A stretch of 64,000 nucleotides of DNA from Salticus scenicus (Eukaryota > Arthropoda > Arachnida > Araneae > Salticidae), in contig OZ005662.1 of NCBI GenBank assembly GCA_963930645.1, positions 103,276,436 to 103,340,435 on the forward strand. The letters are read 5' to 3'. Positions 1 through 12,199 of this stretch are shown in pieces. The translations under genes were made by a program, and so were the position numbers. The first letter of the stretch is position 1. Every line of letters starts with the position of its first letter. The notes beneath the pieces were generated by a model, which was not told the origin of the DNA, made no database searches, and worked only from the letters and a program-made list of their open reading frames with translations.

Positions 1-595
1 TTCTATAAATAAAGTGCATTCGTCGATTAGAACCTGATTATGTCTTTAAGAATTAATTTCTGCACTCAATATGTCGACAACTTTCATGGCAATATTATTC
101 CGGGCTGAATATTTATTAAATAAAATGCATTCATCGACTTGAACCTGCTTACGTGTATTAGAATTACTTTCTACCTGCAAAAATGTCGTCAACTATCATA
201 ACATTATCATTACGGGAGGGGGGGGGTCTATCTTCGAGCTGAATATTCATTTGATAAAGTGTCTTCGTCGAGTACAATCTACTTATGTACTTTCTACACG
301 CAAAAATGTCCACAGTTTTCATAACAATATCATTACGGGCTCTATCTACGGGTTGCATATTCATTAAATAAAGTGCATTCGTCAACTAGAACCTGCCTTT
401 GTACTTTCTACACGCAACAATTTCGGCAAATTTCTTGACAATACCATTACTGACTCTTTTTCCGGGTTGAATATTTATTAAATAAAATACATTCTTTGAC
501 TAGAACCTGCTTATGTCTTTAATAATTATTTTCTATACGCAAAAACGTCGACAACTTTCATGACAATATCATTGCGGGTTCTATTATTAGCATCT
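1..595. repeat. Satellite-like tandem array, ~115-bp monomer (truncated by window start)
   Basis: Five diverged monomers are visible. Each carries a version of GCATTCGTCGATTAGAACCTG, then TTTCTACACGCAAAAATGTCG, then CATAACAATATCATTACGGG and a TTGAATATTCATTAAATAAA stretch. The GCATTC-equivalent positions are 16, 127, 261, 375 and 489, so spacing is 111-134 bp, mostly 114. The array runs off the left edge. A single related monomer lies at about 51515-51605. A short open frame on the minus strand (164-385) only reflects the repeat and is not a gene. Confidence 0.85.
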
Positions 596-2031
596 TTTGA
601 AACCTATATGATGGTAAGTCATATATAATGGCCAAACCATTTATTTTTTTTATCATTATGAATATGATTTTAGTAAATATCTCCAAAACGGAAAATCACG
701 GAAAGGTGAAAAAAGAAGCTGCATAAACATATGTAGGTACTAATTTGCAACATTCTACGTCCAGCTATTTTTCAGTTATGCAAGATACACACACACATAC
801 ATACAGACGTCAAGAAAAATCATGTAAACTGGCATATAACTCTAAAACGGGAGCTCGTAAAAGATATTAAAATCAAATTTACAGGTTTACAACGAGACAT
901 CATGACAGCCACAAATATAAATTTGCTAAATTTGCAACATTCTATGATCATTTATTTTTGATCTATGCATACAAAGTCCAAAAAATAAAAGTAAAAATAT
1001 TGTCAATATTACATATACTATTGCATATCAAATAAAAGTAACTTTATTAATTATACTACTAAAGCGATAATAGGGAAAAAAATATTTTTAGCATATAAAA
1101 AGTATTTAATTATAAACAATTTTTTCCTATGTTTTATTTTGTGTAAAAGATAAAGGAGATACTGGTACTTAAATATTCTGTATTACAGATTTCTACTTAA
1201 GTAAGTATTTTAAGGGTAATTTATCATAGCTTTTATCATGTAGTTTTCCTTTTAAAATCAATTTTGTAGTAATTTTATCTTTAAAAATATTTGTCAGTAG
1301 ATAGTCAAGTGATACAAGGTATTAAATGTTAAGGGGATGTGTTTATATCAATTAAGAATTATAAATTGTAAATTAGAAGAGACTTAAGTTGCGTTAGTAT
1401 TCAGTGATTTACGAATTTTCAGGGCAATATTTAAACTATCTTTTGACATTTTAAATATTTCTCTGGATATTTTACTTGCGATTTACAAAATAATTAAATG
1501 GCATGAGTAGTATTTTAAATACAAGAAAGAAATAAACATATATAATATCATATAAAAATTAGAAGAAGTGCAAATGACGATATAATTCTGACGTTCTCAA
1601 AACTTAATTATTATTATTATTATTGTTATTTTATATATAAACAGAATTTATATTATTTACATTTATGTTAATTATTTATAAACAATATCTTTAAGTATGT
1701 AACGAAAGTATATATAACAATCGTAAGTTGCTTTATTAGTACATGAAAAATCATTTAAATGCAGTAATAAAAACCTCTGGGAATTTGTTCTAATTTTCTA
1801 AATTTCTGAAAAATACGAAAGTATAGACGAAATGGAAAATGTATATAACTTGAGAGTATAATTAAAAAATAATAATAATTACAGGAATATGAATTTAAAA
1901 TTTAAAGTCAGTAATAATGAGCGGTAAATTTTTAACATTAAATATGTTTATTGATGTTTATTAACATAGTATTTGATAAGGATTTACTATGTCAAACATA
2001 TTTTATGTAATAATAACGATAATTAATTTAC

Positions 2032-2062
<31 letters not shown>

Positions 2063-3165
2063 TTTATGCTCAAACTGAATAATTAAATTAAATGAAAAAT
2101 GCAACTATCATTTTGATGATTATGACATAGATTATTATATGAATTTATTAAAATATGCCAATATCTTATTGTAAATTTCTTCTAAAGCTACCAGAATATA
2201 TCAAGTTGCTAAATAATACAAATATTAATGAAATTACAGCATTTTTTTTTCTAAATTGTTGGAATGATATATATTTCTATGTCTTTGACATAGTAACTCA
2301 CTGATGTTAAAATACTCTAAATTAATGTTATATTTTCTTGATATCTTAAATTGCAGGATATATGTGATACCGTGTTAAAATTTAACGTCACATATGTGGA
2401 AGTCATTATAGAATTACAAATCAACTATTACCATATTTCCACGAATGCAAAAATTTTGAGATTTAAACTAATTTTACACAAAACGTTTCCAATATGTTTG
2501 TAAGAAGTTAATTTTTAAACATTTATTCAAATATATGGATTCAGACTATTTATTAAAACGTTTAAAATGAAATATTAAATTATTTCAGATTTATCTATTA
2601 ATTAAATTTTGGATACAATTTGAATAAATTATTACATTTCACATATAAAATTACAATCTAATTTAGTATGCAGTTTGTAATTCCCCCAACATAAAAGTAT
2701 TTAGCTGAAAAAAAAAGAAGAAGAAGAAGAAGAAGAATTTAATACATAAATTCACAAAGGTTTTTTTTTTTTTTTTTTTTTTTTGAGTATTTCATTATAA
2801 TTGTAACTACTTTTCGTATTCTAATATTGAAGTTATCGTAATATTGTCTACAAGTTCCAAGCTTTAAATACTGTCCTATTTACGGAAATGTAGATATTCT
2901 GATGATTTTCAAATCCATATTTTAAAATTAAAAAATGTAAAAACTAAGATTAAAATATATGATTTATTATCCAATATCATAAACTAAGTAACTTCCAATT
3001 TTTTATACAATGATATTAGTTAAATTTCAGATATGAATACAAAAGTATTACTAGCAATATATTGAAAATATCTGAATGAAAACTTTTTTAAAACATTTTC
3101 TAGCAGCTACAGACTGTTAAAATAGATAAATAAATAAATAAAGTAAAAGTAAAAAAAAAATAATA
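596..3165. other. AT-rich stretch without recognisable gene
   Basis: No coding signal. It contains poly-A at 2032-2058, a GAA microsatellite at about 2717-2736 and poly-T at 2761-2784, plus a CA-rich patch near 786-806. The rest is unique-looking AT-rich sequence. Confidence 0.6.
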
Positions 3166-3505
3166 ATAATATTTAAAGGGAACTAATGTGCAAGTTGTTC
3201 CTGGCGGGACTAAAGTGAAAGTTGTACCTCAACAGACTAATGTGAAAGTTGTACCTCACGGGACTAATGTGTAAGTTGCACCGAACGAACAAACTATTTC
3301 TTTCAACGAAAATGCCTACTAACCCTGGACGATAGGTCTAATATATCGTATCATATTATGTATCGTATTTATCGTAATATAACTCAATACTTATTTCGCT
3401 TTTTTTTTCTTCCCAATTATAACATCACTTTCAAATTATTCAATTATATTTTCGATAAATTTTAGATTTCGACAAATGTCCAACTATCGAAATCGACAAC
3501 GCAAA
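3166..3505 (+). pseudogene. Dispersed element with 9-residue-repeat coding remnant, copy 1
   Basis: From 3178 the plus strand reads GTNVQVVPG, GTKVKVVPQ, QTNVKVVPH, GTNV, then a stop where the other copy has a sense codon, then VAPNEQTISFNENAY and a stop. The repeat is 27 nt long and encodes a nonapeptide of the type GTxVxVVPx. Homology with the inverted copy at 27108-27767 continues past the stop through an ATCGTATTTATCGTAAT stretch to about 3500, so the shared unit is larger than the coding part. The in-frame stop shows this copy is broken. I do not recognise the protein family. The alternating Val/Thr pattern with Pro every nine residues suggests an extended or beta-type repeat, which is inference. 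Confidence 0.6.
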
Positions 3506-3554
3506 AATCCCAGATTGAGACTAATAGGCCCTCAGTCCTAAAAAAAAATGTACC

Positions 3555-3990
3555 GCCTTCATCTAGAACGAATAAGGGATCATTTTCTCAATCCCTAAAC
3601 TAGAAATATAGATTTCCGAGCTATGCGTATAAAGCACATCAATAAGCTGAATAGGCAAAATGATCGAGAATTTCTAGTCTATACATTTCTAGATGGTGAA
3701 AAAATATTATAAATATTCTGAAACCTTTGTATCATGAAACGTTCTTGCTCGATTATCTAGAATTGGGTTATAAACCAAGATTATAGTTGCTAAAACTCCC
3801 CTTTTGTTCTCATTTATTTGCAGAGATTTTTAAATATGTTTGACCTCGATAATGTAGACAAACGCTCTAGAATTCTAATAGTGTTTCTAGAACTCGCTTT
3901 CAAAGGGGACTAGAATTTATAAGGATGACATAGAACTATATTTTCTAGATCCATAATTTAGATTCCAGTTGTCAGTTGCAGAAATTTTTC
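3555..3990. repeat. TCTAGAA-rich dispersed repeat, copy 1
   Basis: About 435 bp align end to end with 43325-43755 in the same orientation at high similarity. Shared landmarks include ACTAGAAATATA, TTTCTAGTCTA, ACATTTCTAGATGGTGAAA, CGCTCTAGAATTCTAATA and GGACTAGAATTTATAAGGATGA. CTAGA or TCTAGAA recurs about eight times per copy. There is no open frame and no clear terminal inverted repeat, so the class is unknown. Confidence 0.75.
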
Positions 3991-5130
3991 TTAGTGTTAT
4001 ACACTATAGATTTATTTTAATATTAATTTAAAATTTTTATAAATTTTTATAAGAAATATGAAAGTTTGCTCCAATATTTTGACAGTCACGTACAGAAATG
4101 TATACTGCAATTATGACAAAAGAAAAAGTCGTAAAATGTATAAAAATATTATATCAGTACCATAAAATATATGAAAGTTCTGAAATATCTGAACTGGATT
4201 TTTAAAAGAGAAATATTTTGACATGCGAGAGACTGTTTAAGTCTACTGTTATATGTAACACATGATGTATATAACCATTTTCTGTAAAATATTACAACAT
4301 AGTGTTCTGGTAAACTTTTTGCTTACCCATTATGTTGACTTTTGACAGTGGACAGTGTGCAGTAAAATAAATTTTCTGTAATTTTTACTGACGTGCTCTG
4401 AAATATTCGCAGTTTCCTGCAAAACGTTTTCTGTAATTATTATAAGTTTGTACGGTGATCAGTCCATAACTGTCCATAATCCTATTCAATACTTTCCAAC
4501 AAAGTTGAAAATCGTTTGACATTTCGGTTTGTCCGTCTGGCAGTCTTTTCACGATCTAACTTCTGTAAATATCCGTAAATATTCATGGAATTTCTTGGTA
4601 CTGATATTTCCACCGCTATTATTATACAGCAATTTTTCCCTTAACTGATGGTTGAAAAATATTATAGAAGTTTTCTACATAAGTATAATGATAGGAGATT
4701 GAAAAAGAAATACGGGTCGTAGCATAGCTGCATATGTAAAAGAAATTAAAAATTATCATTTTCTTTAATGTATTTATGTTACATATGCTTAATGATATAT
4801 TCGAATGAAATAAATATTCTAAATATTCCAAACGTTTCATAAGTAACTTCAAAAACATGCATACCAAATATACAAATAATAAAATTTTCTTTGAATATAA
4901 AAAAATATATATATTTCTTTTTTCTTACATAAGTTCTAATTATAATAAATGTTCATTAAACAGGAAAGATATATGCATATATCTGTATATTTTTTTAATT
5001 AGAATTCTAACATTCTTGAGGGGAAAAAAAAAGCATTTAAGCTCTTTTATAAATATTATTCATAGCAAATTGTTGGCTTTATTATAGGAAATTTAATTAC
5101 ATTCATTTAAAAAAGCGAGATAATAACAAA
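3991..5130. other. AT-rich stretch without recognisable gene
   Basis: No homology within the window and no plausible coding frame. The short frames at 4622-5087 are lysine/isoleucine/tyrosine-rich products of AT composition. Confidence 0.55.
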
Positions 5131-5232
5131 CTTTTTTTTTTTTTTTTTTTTTTTAAAGGCATTTGATGTTTTTTTTTTTTTTTGAGATTTTATCTGAACT
5201 GAAATAAAAACATCTTAAATATGTAAGGATTT

Positions 5233-5268
<36 letters not shown>

Positions 5269-5614
5269 AGAAGAAGAAAACGAAAAGAAAAGATAAAGAA
5301 AGAAAAGAAAAAATGTATTTTTTTTTATCCATTATTTTTTTTTTCTGCACAATTACTGCTTTTAATTACATTTCGAAAATACTTTTTGAACAATGAAGGA
5401 AAACATAAAGTTGGTGCAGATTTTATTTGCAGTATGACAGAAACTACGCAATTAAAGTGAAACTTATTATGAGAAAATTAATAAATACACTAATTATTTC
5501 TAAAGATGGTGTAAGGACCTTAATACGTTTTATGGATTTGATAATTTTATAAATGAGAGTTGCTGAAATAATAATTTACGATTATGCCTCTCTATTTCTT
5601 CATCTTCTTCTTCT

Positions 5615-5648
<34 letters not shown>

Positions 5649-5735
5649 CAAATGACAATGTCCAATTCAATGTACTTTATTCAATTTTACAAAGTTTTAC
5701 TTTATCCAAAAAAAAAAAAAAAAAAAAAAAAAAAG
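5131..5735. repeat. Cluster of long A and T homopolymers
   Basis: Homopolymer runs are at 5131-5154 (T), 5170-5182 (T), 5235-5266 (A), 5618-5649 (T) and 5708-5734 (A), with GAAAAGAAAAG-type low complexity between them. The predicted short proteins here are poly-Phe or poly-Lys artefacts. Confidence 0.85.
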
Positions 5736-5779
5736 ATTTGTTCTATAGATATTAAAAATTGTTCTTACTTACGCCATTC

Positions 5780-6042
5780 GGAAACTCCGACCTCCGGTAG
5801 TAAAACTACCCCGATTTAAGGCAGTCGGTAACCGCCTTCCATTTAAAAGGATCTCCACAAGTGGGTAAAGAACGACTTAGTTTCAGAAACTTGCGAAAGA
5901 TGGCAGCATCAACAACAAATCAGCTCGAATTTTGTTAAAATCAGTGTCGAGTAATCCCATTATCGAACACTTCCAAAGATAAAAAGTTGATGTGAATTTG
6001 GAGGAATCTACGACCACGAAAGATTTATCGTACACCAGTAGA
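5780..6042. other. Target sequence of the hAT element, possibly a decayed TE coding region
   Basis: The composition is less AT-rich than its surroundings. The sequence includes the hairpin GGTAGTAAAACTACC near 5795. Short open stretches exist in several frames but none is continuous. It reads through into 6599 onward once the inserted element and one TSD copy are removed. I cannot assign a family. Confidence 0.35.
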
Positions 6043-6598
6043 CAGGGCCGTGCCTACACTTCGCCCTGGGCGAAAGATTTTAGCCGCCCTCCTAGGCAAA
6101 AGATTTTAGCCACCATACTAGGCACTAAAATTATTTCCCTCCTTCTGCTTCTGAAAACTATCCTTTAAAGCCAAAAACTGCCAGGTTGCCACAGATGAAA
6201 AGTTATTAAGTTTTTTTTTTCCCCTCTGTTTTAAAAATAAGCCTCCGGCGGCTGAGTGGTTATGCACTCAAAGCTGGTAGACATGAGGTGCCGGGTTCAA
6301 TCCAAGTTGCGCTTGTTGGCCTAGCCGATCGTTGTTTTCCATGGCTTTCTCCGAAACTTGCGTAAATACGAGCTAGGACCCCTTAGAAAGACCCACATGG
6401 AGGGCACTCCCCCTCATATCTAGGACCTACAGCAGTCAATCGGCCTTATTCCCAAATCCAATCCAATCCTGTTTTTAAAAAAATCTAACAATTTTAGTAA
6501 ACCTAATTTTTAGCTGAAATTTTGTCATTTTTAGCCGCCCCTAGCTGTTAGCCGCCCTGGGCGACCGCCCCAGTCGCCCCCCCCTAAGCACGGCCCTG
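6043..6598. mobile_element. Non-autonomous hAT element with 8-bp TSD, containing a SINE
   Basis: The terminal inverted repeats are CAGGGCCGTGC at 6043 and GCACGGCCCTG ending at 6598. They are flanked by an exact 8-bp target-site duplication, CCAGTAGA, at 6035-6042 and 6599-6606. An 8-bp TSD with a CAGGG terminus is diagnostic of the hAT superfamily. The subterminal sequence is rich in GCCGCCCTGGGCGA-type motifs on both sides. There is no transposase frame, so it depends on an element elsewhere. A SINE sits at 6241-6470. Without the SINE the element is about 310 bp. Confidence 0.92.
6241..6470 (+). mobile_element. tRNA-derived SINE
   Basis: The head carries pol III promoter boxes: box A in GGCTGAGTGGTTATG (about 6250-6264) and box B in CGGGTTCAATCC (about 6292-6303), at tRNA-like spacing. 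The body includes CATGGCTTTCTCCGAAACTT and CCTTAGAAAGACCC. The 3' end is a CCAAATCCAATCCAATCC tail. It is flanked by an imperfect repeat, TGTTTTAAAAATAA before and TGTTTTTAAAAAAAT after, which fits a target-primed TSD. A related, more decayed copy lies in reverse at 59870-60085. Confidence 0.85.
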
Positions 6599-6920
6599 CC
6601 AGTAGACATCTGCATTTTAAATATCATGGCACTTTCATCGTTTTAAAATGAATTTTGTATATTATCATATGCAAAGCGGCAGTTATATTCTGTTATATTT
6701 AAAAATTCATAAACTTGTTATACAATATTTTTACTTATTACTGTAACTGTTAAAAAATGTAATCATACAATTTCTTTTTTCACATTTGTTTCGGAGTCAC
6801 TTTCTATCTTTTCGTTTGATTATTTATAACAACTTTATATTTTTCAGGTTGGCATGTCTTAGAGAGCCGGTTGTACGAATTATACAATAAGTTCCCGAAA
6901 TCGTCCCAAATCCACAACTG

Positions 6921-6966
6921 TTGAAAATAATTAATATTCATTACTTACCTCTCAAATATTATTTAC

Positions 6967-7002
<36 letters not shown>

Positions 7003-7160
7003 TTAGATTGTTAAATATATTTTAACATTAAATATTTTAAATGTAACTGGCAGTGATTTTTGACAAATAAAAATTAAAATATAAAAATTGGTTTTATATA
7101 AGGGTAACTTTACTATAAATAGTTTTATTACTAATTTTAATTTTCAATTTTCAATTTTCA

Positions 7161-7192
<32 letters not shown>

Positions 7193-7832
7193 AAAAAACC
7201 TTTTTGTTAATGATAGCCATATCTTTTAGAATATTTCTTGTTTTCTTGTATACTGAAAGTTACAGCATTATAATTACAAATTTGATGTGCTTTATTCCAA
7301 TCACATACTTTTGAAATATGCGTTAACATCAGTTTACATCCATCTAATTTATATAAATTTGCTATGTATTTACATATATACTCAATTCTAATGATTAACA
7401 ATTAAAACTCTAGAATGTAACATAACTTTTTTTTTTTTTCATTTTCTCAGTGTTACATTTGTAACTGTTGGTGATAAAATTATCGGAAATAAAATTTTTG
7501 ATGAATAATTATAGATTACAGCTGAATTGCTTTCATTTTAATTTGTTTCCATAAACGGTGTTCTGTTTGACACTCATTACTGTTTGAACTTCCCACTGAC
7601 AGTAACATTAATCATTTTGGCATGTAATGATTGTTGTGAACTATCGATCAGAAATCATATATGAATTTGCTAAAGCATAGAAAAGAGACGTTGTATGATT
7701 TCACCGATGTATATAAGTATTTTTCTGCAGTAATCATTATTATAGCAGGATGCAACAGCAATAAATTATTAAAATTTTGAAAAAAAATCTTAAAATTAAT
7801 TTAAAATTACTCATTTATTTATACTTTTAGAA

Positions 7833-7872
<40 letters not shown>

Positions 7873-8484
7873 GAAAACTATAATCAATAGTTTGTTCATA
7901 ATCAGTAGTTTGTTAATCAATAGCTGTTTAATGAGTTTCAGACACAAAATAATTTGAAACACAAAAAATCGTGAAAGAAATTTTTTTACAATTTAAATTT
8001 AGCATGGAAATATAAGTTAAAAAAAATAGCTAATAAATTTGAAAGAGATTTAAATTAATATCTACTTTTTACACATTCAAATACTGCATAATAAATACAT
8101 TCATCTATGAGGATAGATGTGTATTCAACAAAACCTTTCAGAACTACATTTTAATCATGCTCTGGCCTAATTTCTAAGATAACATGTGTATGAGGTTTTT
8201 CCAAAACATTTGTCTCGTAAAAAAATATTTTAAAATAATATGAGTAATATCTTATTTTATAATGAAAATGTAATTTAATGTTAATAGAAATTAAAAGATA
8301 TGTGGGATGAAAGATTTGCGGTATGTTTTGACGCATTCAATGGGCGTATAATATGTATCATTATTTATGTTCAAGATAATATAATTTTAAATACATTTTT
8401 GAATTTTCTAACAGTCATGTAAGTAAAGTTACATATTTTATCTGATAGTTTTTGACAAATTAAGTTACCTTAAAAATACTTTGT
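6921..8484. repeat. ~1.55-kb direct duplication, copy 1
   Basis: It matches 9214-10770 along almost its whole length. Shared blocks include ATTCATTACTTACCTCTCAA, the AAT microsatellite (6967-7003 here, 9263-9308 there), TGATGTGCTTTATTCCAATC, TTTGACACTCATTACTGTTT and TTTTTGACAAATTAAGTTAC. Homopolymers at 7162-7187 and 7837-7867 are longer in this copy. Small frames at 7207-7401 and 8151-8336 are disrupted in the other copy and are not genes. Confidence 0.85.
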
Positions 8485-9213
8485 GGAGTTTGCGTTCCTG
8501 CAAACTCCATCTTAACTTAAATACTTAGATTACTAACAGAACACAAGACTTTAAATAACAATAACTAAAGTTTATTTGAGCAGATTAATGGGAGGGCGGC
8601 CTGGTACTAAAGCTTAGCTCAGTCAACGTTTTACTTAATCAAAATATATGAATCAACAATTTAAGTAGATAATCTTAAATATCTCACCACAGCAGATAGC
8701 CGAAGGTGTAGAGACGATTGCACTCGTACTTCACTAATACTGCTTCACTATGGGACAGAGGATTCCCTTCTATCCCAGCTTGAACCTTCCGAAAACTAGT
8801 AGACACTCACCAACACTCAACGCTACTTAACTTCACGCCACTAAATCTCCTCTACTCTACTTTCGATATTCACCAAAATAAGAATCATCACATTCGCTAT
8901 AAGATCCTCCAACATCCACACTATCTACTGAAACCATCTCTATTTTTATACTTCTTCCTACACCCTCCTTTCACTACATTTCAATCCGTACTTTTAAAAA
9001 TCACTTCTAATTTAACTAATATTCAAAATCTAAGTCTTTTAATGCAGCACCCTGCCGACACAAAACTATTTCGACCTCAACCGTCACCGAGCCACTGGCG
9101 ACGGAGTGATTTTAACCGTCCCCACTTCCTACTTTGCTGGATCCAACATAATTGAAACAACTGTGGTGACGTTCTAACGTCTCAACCTCACAACTTCATA
9201 GAATTGTAACCAG
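8485..9213. other. 0.73-kb segment between the two duplicated copies; possible solo LTR or insertion
   Basis: It is less AT-rich than its surroundings and opens with a perfect palindrome, GGAGTTTGC (8485-8493) and GCAAACTCC (8500-8508), with a 6-nt loop. It has a TATA-like TTTTTATACTTC near 8944 and C-rich tracts on this strand. There is no open frame. It occupies the junction between the two ~1.55-kb copies, so it is either an insertion between tandem copies or part of a larger duplicated unit. I could not find TG...CA ends with a TSD. Confidence 0.4.
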
Positions 9214-9266
9214 TTGGAAATAATAAATATTCATATTCATTACTTACCTCTCAAATATTATTAACA

Positions 9267-9308
<42 letters not shown>

Positions 9309-10770
9309 TTAGTTTGATAAATATATTTAACATTAAATATTTTAAAAGTAACTGTTAGTGAATATGACAAATAAAAATTAAAATGTAATATTGGTTATGT
9401 GATGGAGATAACTCTACTATAAATAGTTTTACTCCAAATTTTATTTTTCAATTTTATTTATTTATTTATTTATTTATTTTAAGGAAAGGAAACGTTTTTT
9501 TGTTAATGGTAAGCATACATTTTATATTTTTCTTATCTTCTTGTATGCTGAAAATTACAGCATCATAATTACAGATTTGATGTGCTTTATTCCAATCACA
9601 TTCTTTTGAAATATTCATTTACATCAGTCTACTTCCATCTAATTTATATAACTTTGCTATGTATTTACATATACATTCAATTCTGATGATTAACAATTAA
9701 AACACTAAAAGGTAACATTATTTTCTTTCAATCTCCTTGCATAGTGTTACATTTGTAACTGTTGATGATAAAATTATCGGAAATAATATTTTTGATGAAT
9801 AATTATGGATTATAACTGAATTGCTTTCATTTTAATTCGTTTTCATGAACAGCGTTCTGTTTGACACTCATTACTGTTTGATCTTCCCATTGACAGTAAC
9901 ATTAATCATTTCGGGGTGTAATGATTGTTGTGAACTGTCGATCAGAAATCGTATATGAATTTGCTAAAGCATAGAAAAGAGATGTATGTTTTCACTGATG
10001 TGTATAAGTATTTTTCTATAGTAGATATTATTATAGTAAGAGAATAATTTAAATGCAACAGCAATAAATAATTAAAATTTTGAAAGAAATATCTTAAAAT
10101 TAATTTAAAATTACTCATTTATCTATACTTTTAAAACATTTATTTTTTTTACACAGAAAACTATAATAAAATAGTTTGTTCATAATCAGTAGTTTGTTAA
10201 TCAATAGTTGTTTAACGATGTTCAGTTACCATATAATTTGAAACACAAAAAGCTGGGAAAGAAATTTTGTTACAATTTAAAGATTAAAAAAATTTAGGTT
10301 ATAAATCTTTAAGATATTTAAATTAATATCTGCTTTTTACACAGTCAAATATGGCATAATAAAGACATTCATCTATATGTACTAAAGGATATATGAGTAT
10401 TTAAAAAAAACCTTTAAGAATTAAATTTTAATAATGTTCTGATCTAATTTCAAAGATAACATGTCTATGAGGTTCTTCCAAAACATTTGTCCCGTAAATT
10501 GTTTTAAAAATAATGTGAGTAATATCTTATTTTATAATAAAAATATAATTTAATGTTCATATAAATTAGAAGATATGTGGAATGAAAGGTATGTGGTATG
10601 TTTTAACGCATGCAATATGCGCATAATACGTATCATTATTTAATTTATGTATAACAGAATATAATTTTAAATGAATTTTTCAGTTTTCTAACAGTCATGT
10701 TAGTAAAATTATATCTTTTACTTGTTAGTTTTTGACAAATTAAGTTACCTTAAAAAATACTTTATAGAAT
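9214..10770. repeat. ~1.55-kb direct duplication, copy 2
   Basis: Second copy of the 6921-8484 sequence in the same orientation. It differs by point changes and by shorter homopolymers, with ATTTATTTATTT in place of poly-T near 9456-9479. Neither copy has a coding frame. The pair is either a segmental duplication or two copies of one TE. Confidence 0.85.
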
Positions 10771-11974
10771 TTGATTACATACTTTTATATCGATGTCAGA
10801 ATTGGATTATGTCAGGACTGTAAAGTAATATTTAATATATAAAATAGTATGATCCGCTGCATTTATATAAAAAGTCACGTATATTTGGGATGATAAATAT
10901 TTCGTGTATTTTACACAAATTGTAGGGATATTGTGCAATAATTTAAGTGATATGTATGACAGGCACATTGAGACATTTATGTATAAATGAATTACATAAG
11001 GAATAACGATATAAATAGCTTATTATGAGAAATGTATAGATTTAATTTTAGGTGTGATATCTTTACAAAATTAGTGCACAATTATTTCGTTTCAAGTGCT
11101 TATTACTATAGCAATACTAATTATCCGTATTTTTATTGCTGCTCTTATTGCTTAGGAATGCACTTCATATTTTTTATGTGCGATTAAAAAAACACGCGTG
11201 TTAGAGCAAATTTGGCATTAAATAATTAAAAGAAATATGTTTGTAAATTGTATAGTATAAAGAAATGCTCTATATAATGCACTGAATTCAAAATCATATT
11301 CATAATGGTAAGTTTTTGAGCAAAATTTAAGTTAAATTTAATATTTTTCACTTGAAAAAGCGTGATTTGAAAGAGACTTTTTGGGATTTCAAAGTTAATT
11401 GATTTTAATATTACGTCTCCTATTTAATCAGATAATAATAGAATTGAACGTTAATTAATTAATCTGAATTTTAGACAAACGGATTTTTAACATAACTTGG
11501 ATTTTTCTGATCAAACTGAGAGCTTCGAGCCACAAAATCTATACATGAATTTCGAAAAAAAAAAAATTCATCAGTTTACGATATTATATAAGTTGTTTAT
11601 AAATACAATTCATATTATATATTTTTCAATTTAAAATGATTGAGTAAATGTAGCGTTTTTTTTATTTAGTTATGATTCAGGCGAAATGAACGGTTTTTAG
11701 ATGTAAACCAGAGCCTAGAAAATTTCTTGGTACCTGAGAAGATATTCTCTAAAAGTAAAAAAAAAAAAAAAAGGAGTGAGAATAAACAACTGTTTTATTA
11801 ACATATTATTGATAAACGTTATTAAAATTAAATACTTACATCCAAACGAAAGGATGTTTTATTACAATAAAAATGATATTACGCATGCATTTTTATTACG
11901 GTAACATTTACAGCATAAATATTTACAAGAAATATATTTATAAATCAAATATCAATTGTTTAAGCACCAAGTCC
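10771..11974. other. AT-rich stretch without recognisable gene
   Basis: No repeat partner seen and no coding frame. Only short A runs near 11560 and 11757-11773. Confidence 0.55.
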
Positions 11975-12199
11975 AGTAATAGAGCGTAAGCATAGATGAC
12001 AACATTTTAATTTATTCTGGAGTATTTTTAGCCCCGCTTTCATTTCATACGACTTCATTTATAGAAAAGTTTTCTTCCATATACATTTTCGATAACATTA
12101 GAAAAAATTATTCTTTAAAAAAAAAGTGGTATTAAATAAAGGTGGGCTAAAAATACTCCGTAATAGATTAAAATGTTGGCATCTACGTTTACAGTAACC
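11975..12199. mobile_element. Small palindromic MITE (family M), intact copy
   Basis: Two arms are inverted complements over about 50 bp. The left arm (11986-12042) includes GTAAGCATAGATGACAACAT and GGAGTATTTTTAGCCC. The right arm (12142-12192) includes GGGCTAAAAATACTCC and ATGTTGGCATCTACGTTTAC. The middle is AT-rich with no frame. The same organisation recurs at 24490-25713, where a Helitron interrupts it. TSDs are not clear. Confidence 0.72.

Noticed and set aside
4622..5087. Two overlapping short frames on opposite strands
   Set aside because: Both are low-complexity products of AT-rich DNA without motif or homologue in the window.
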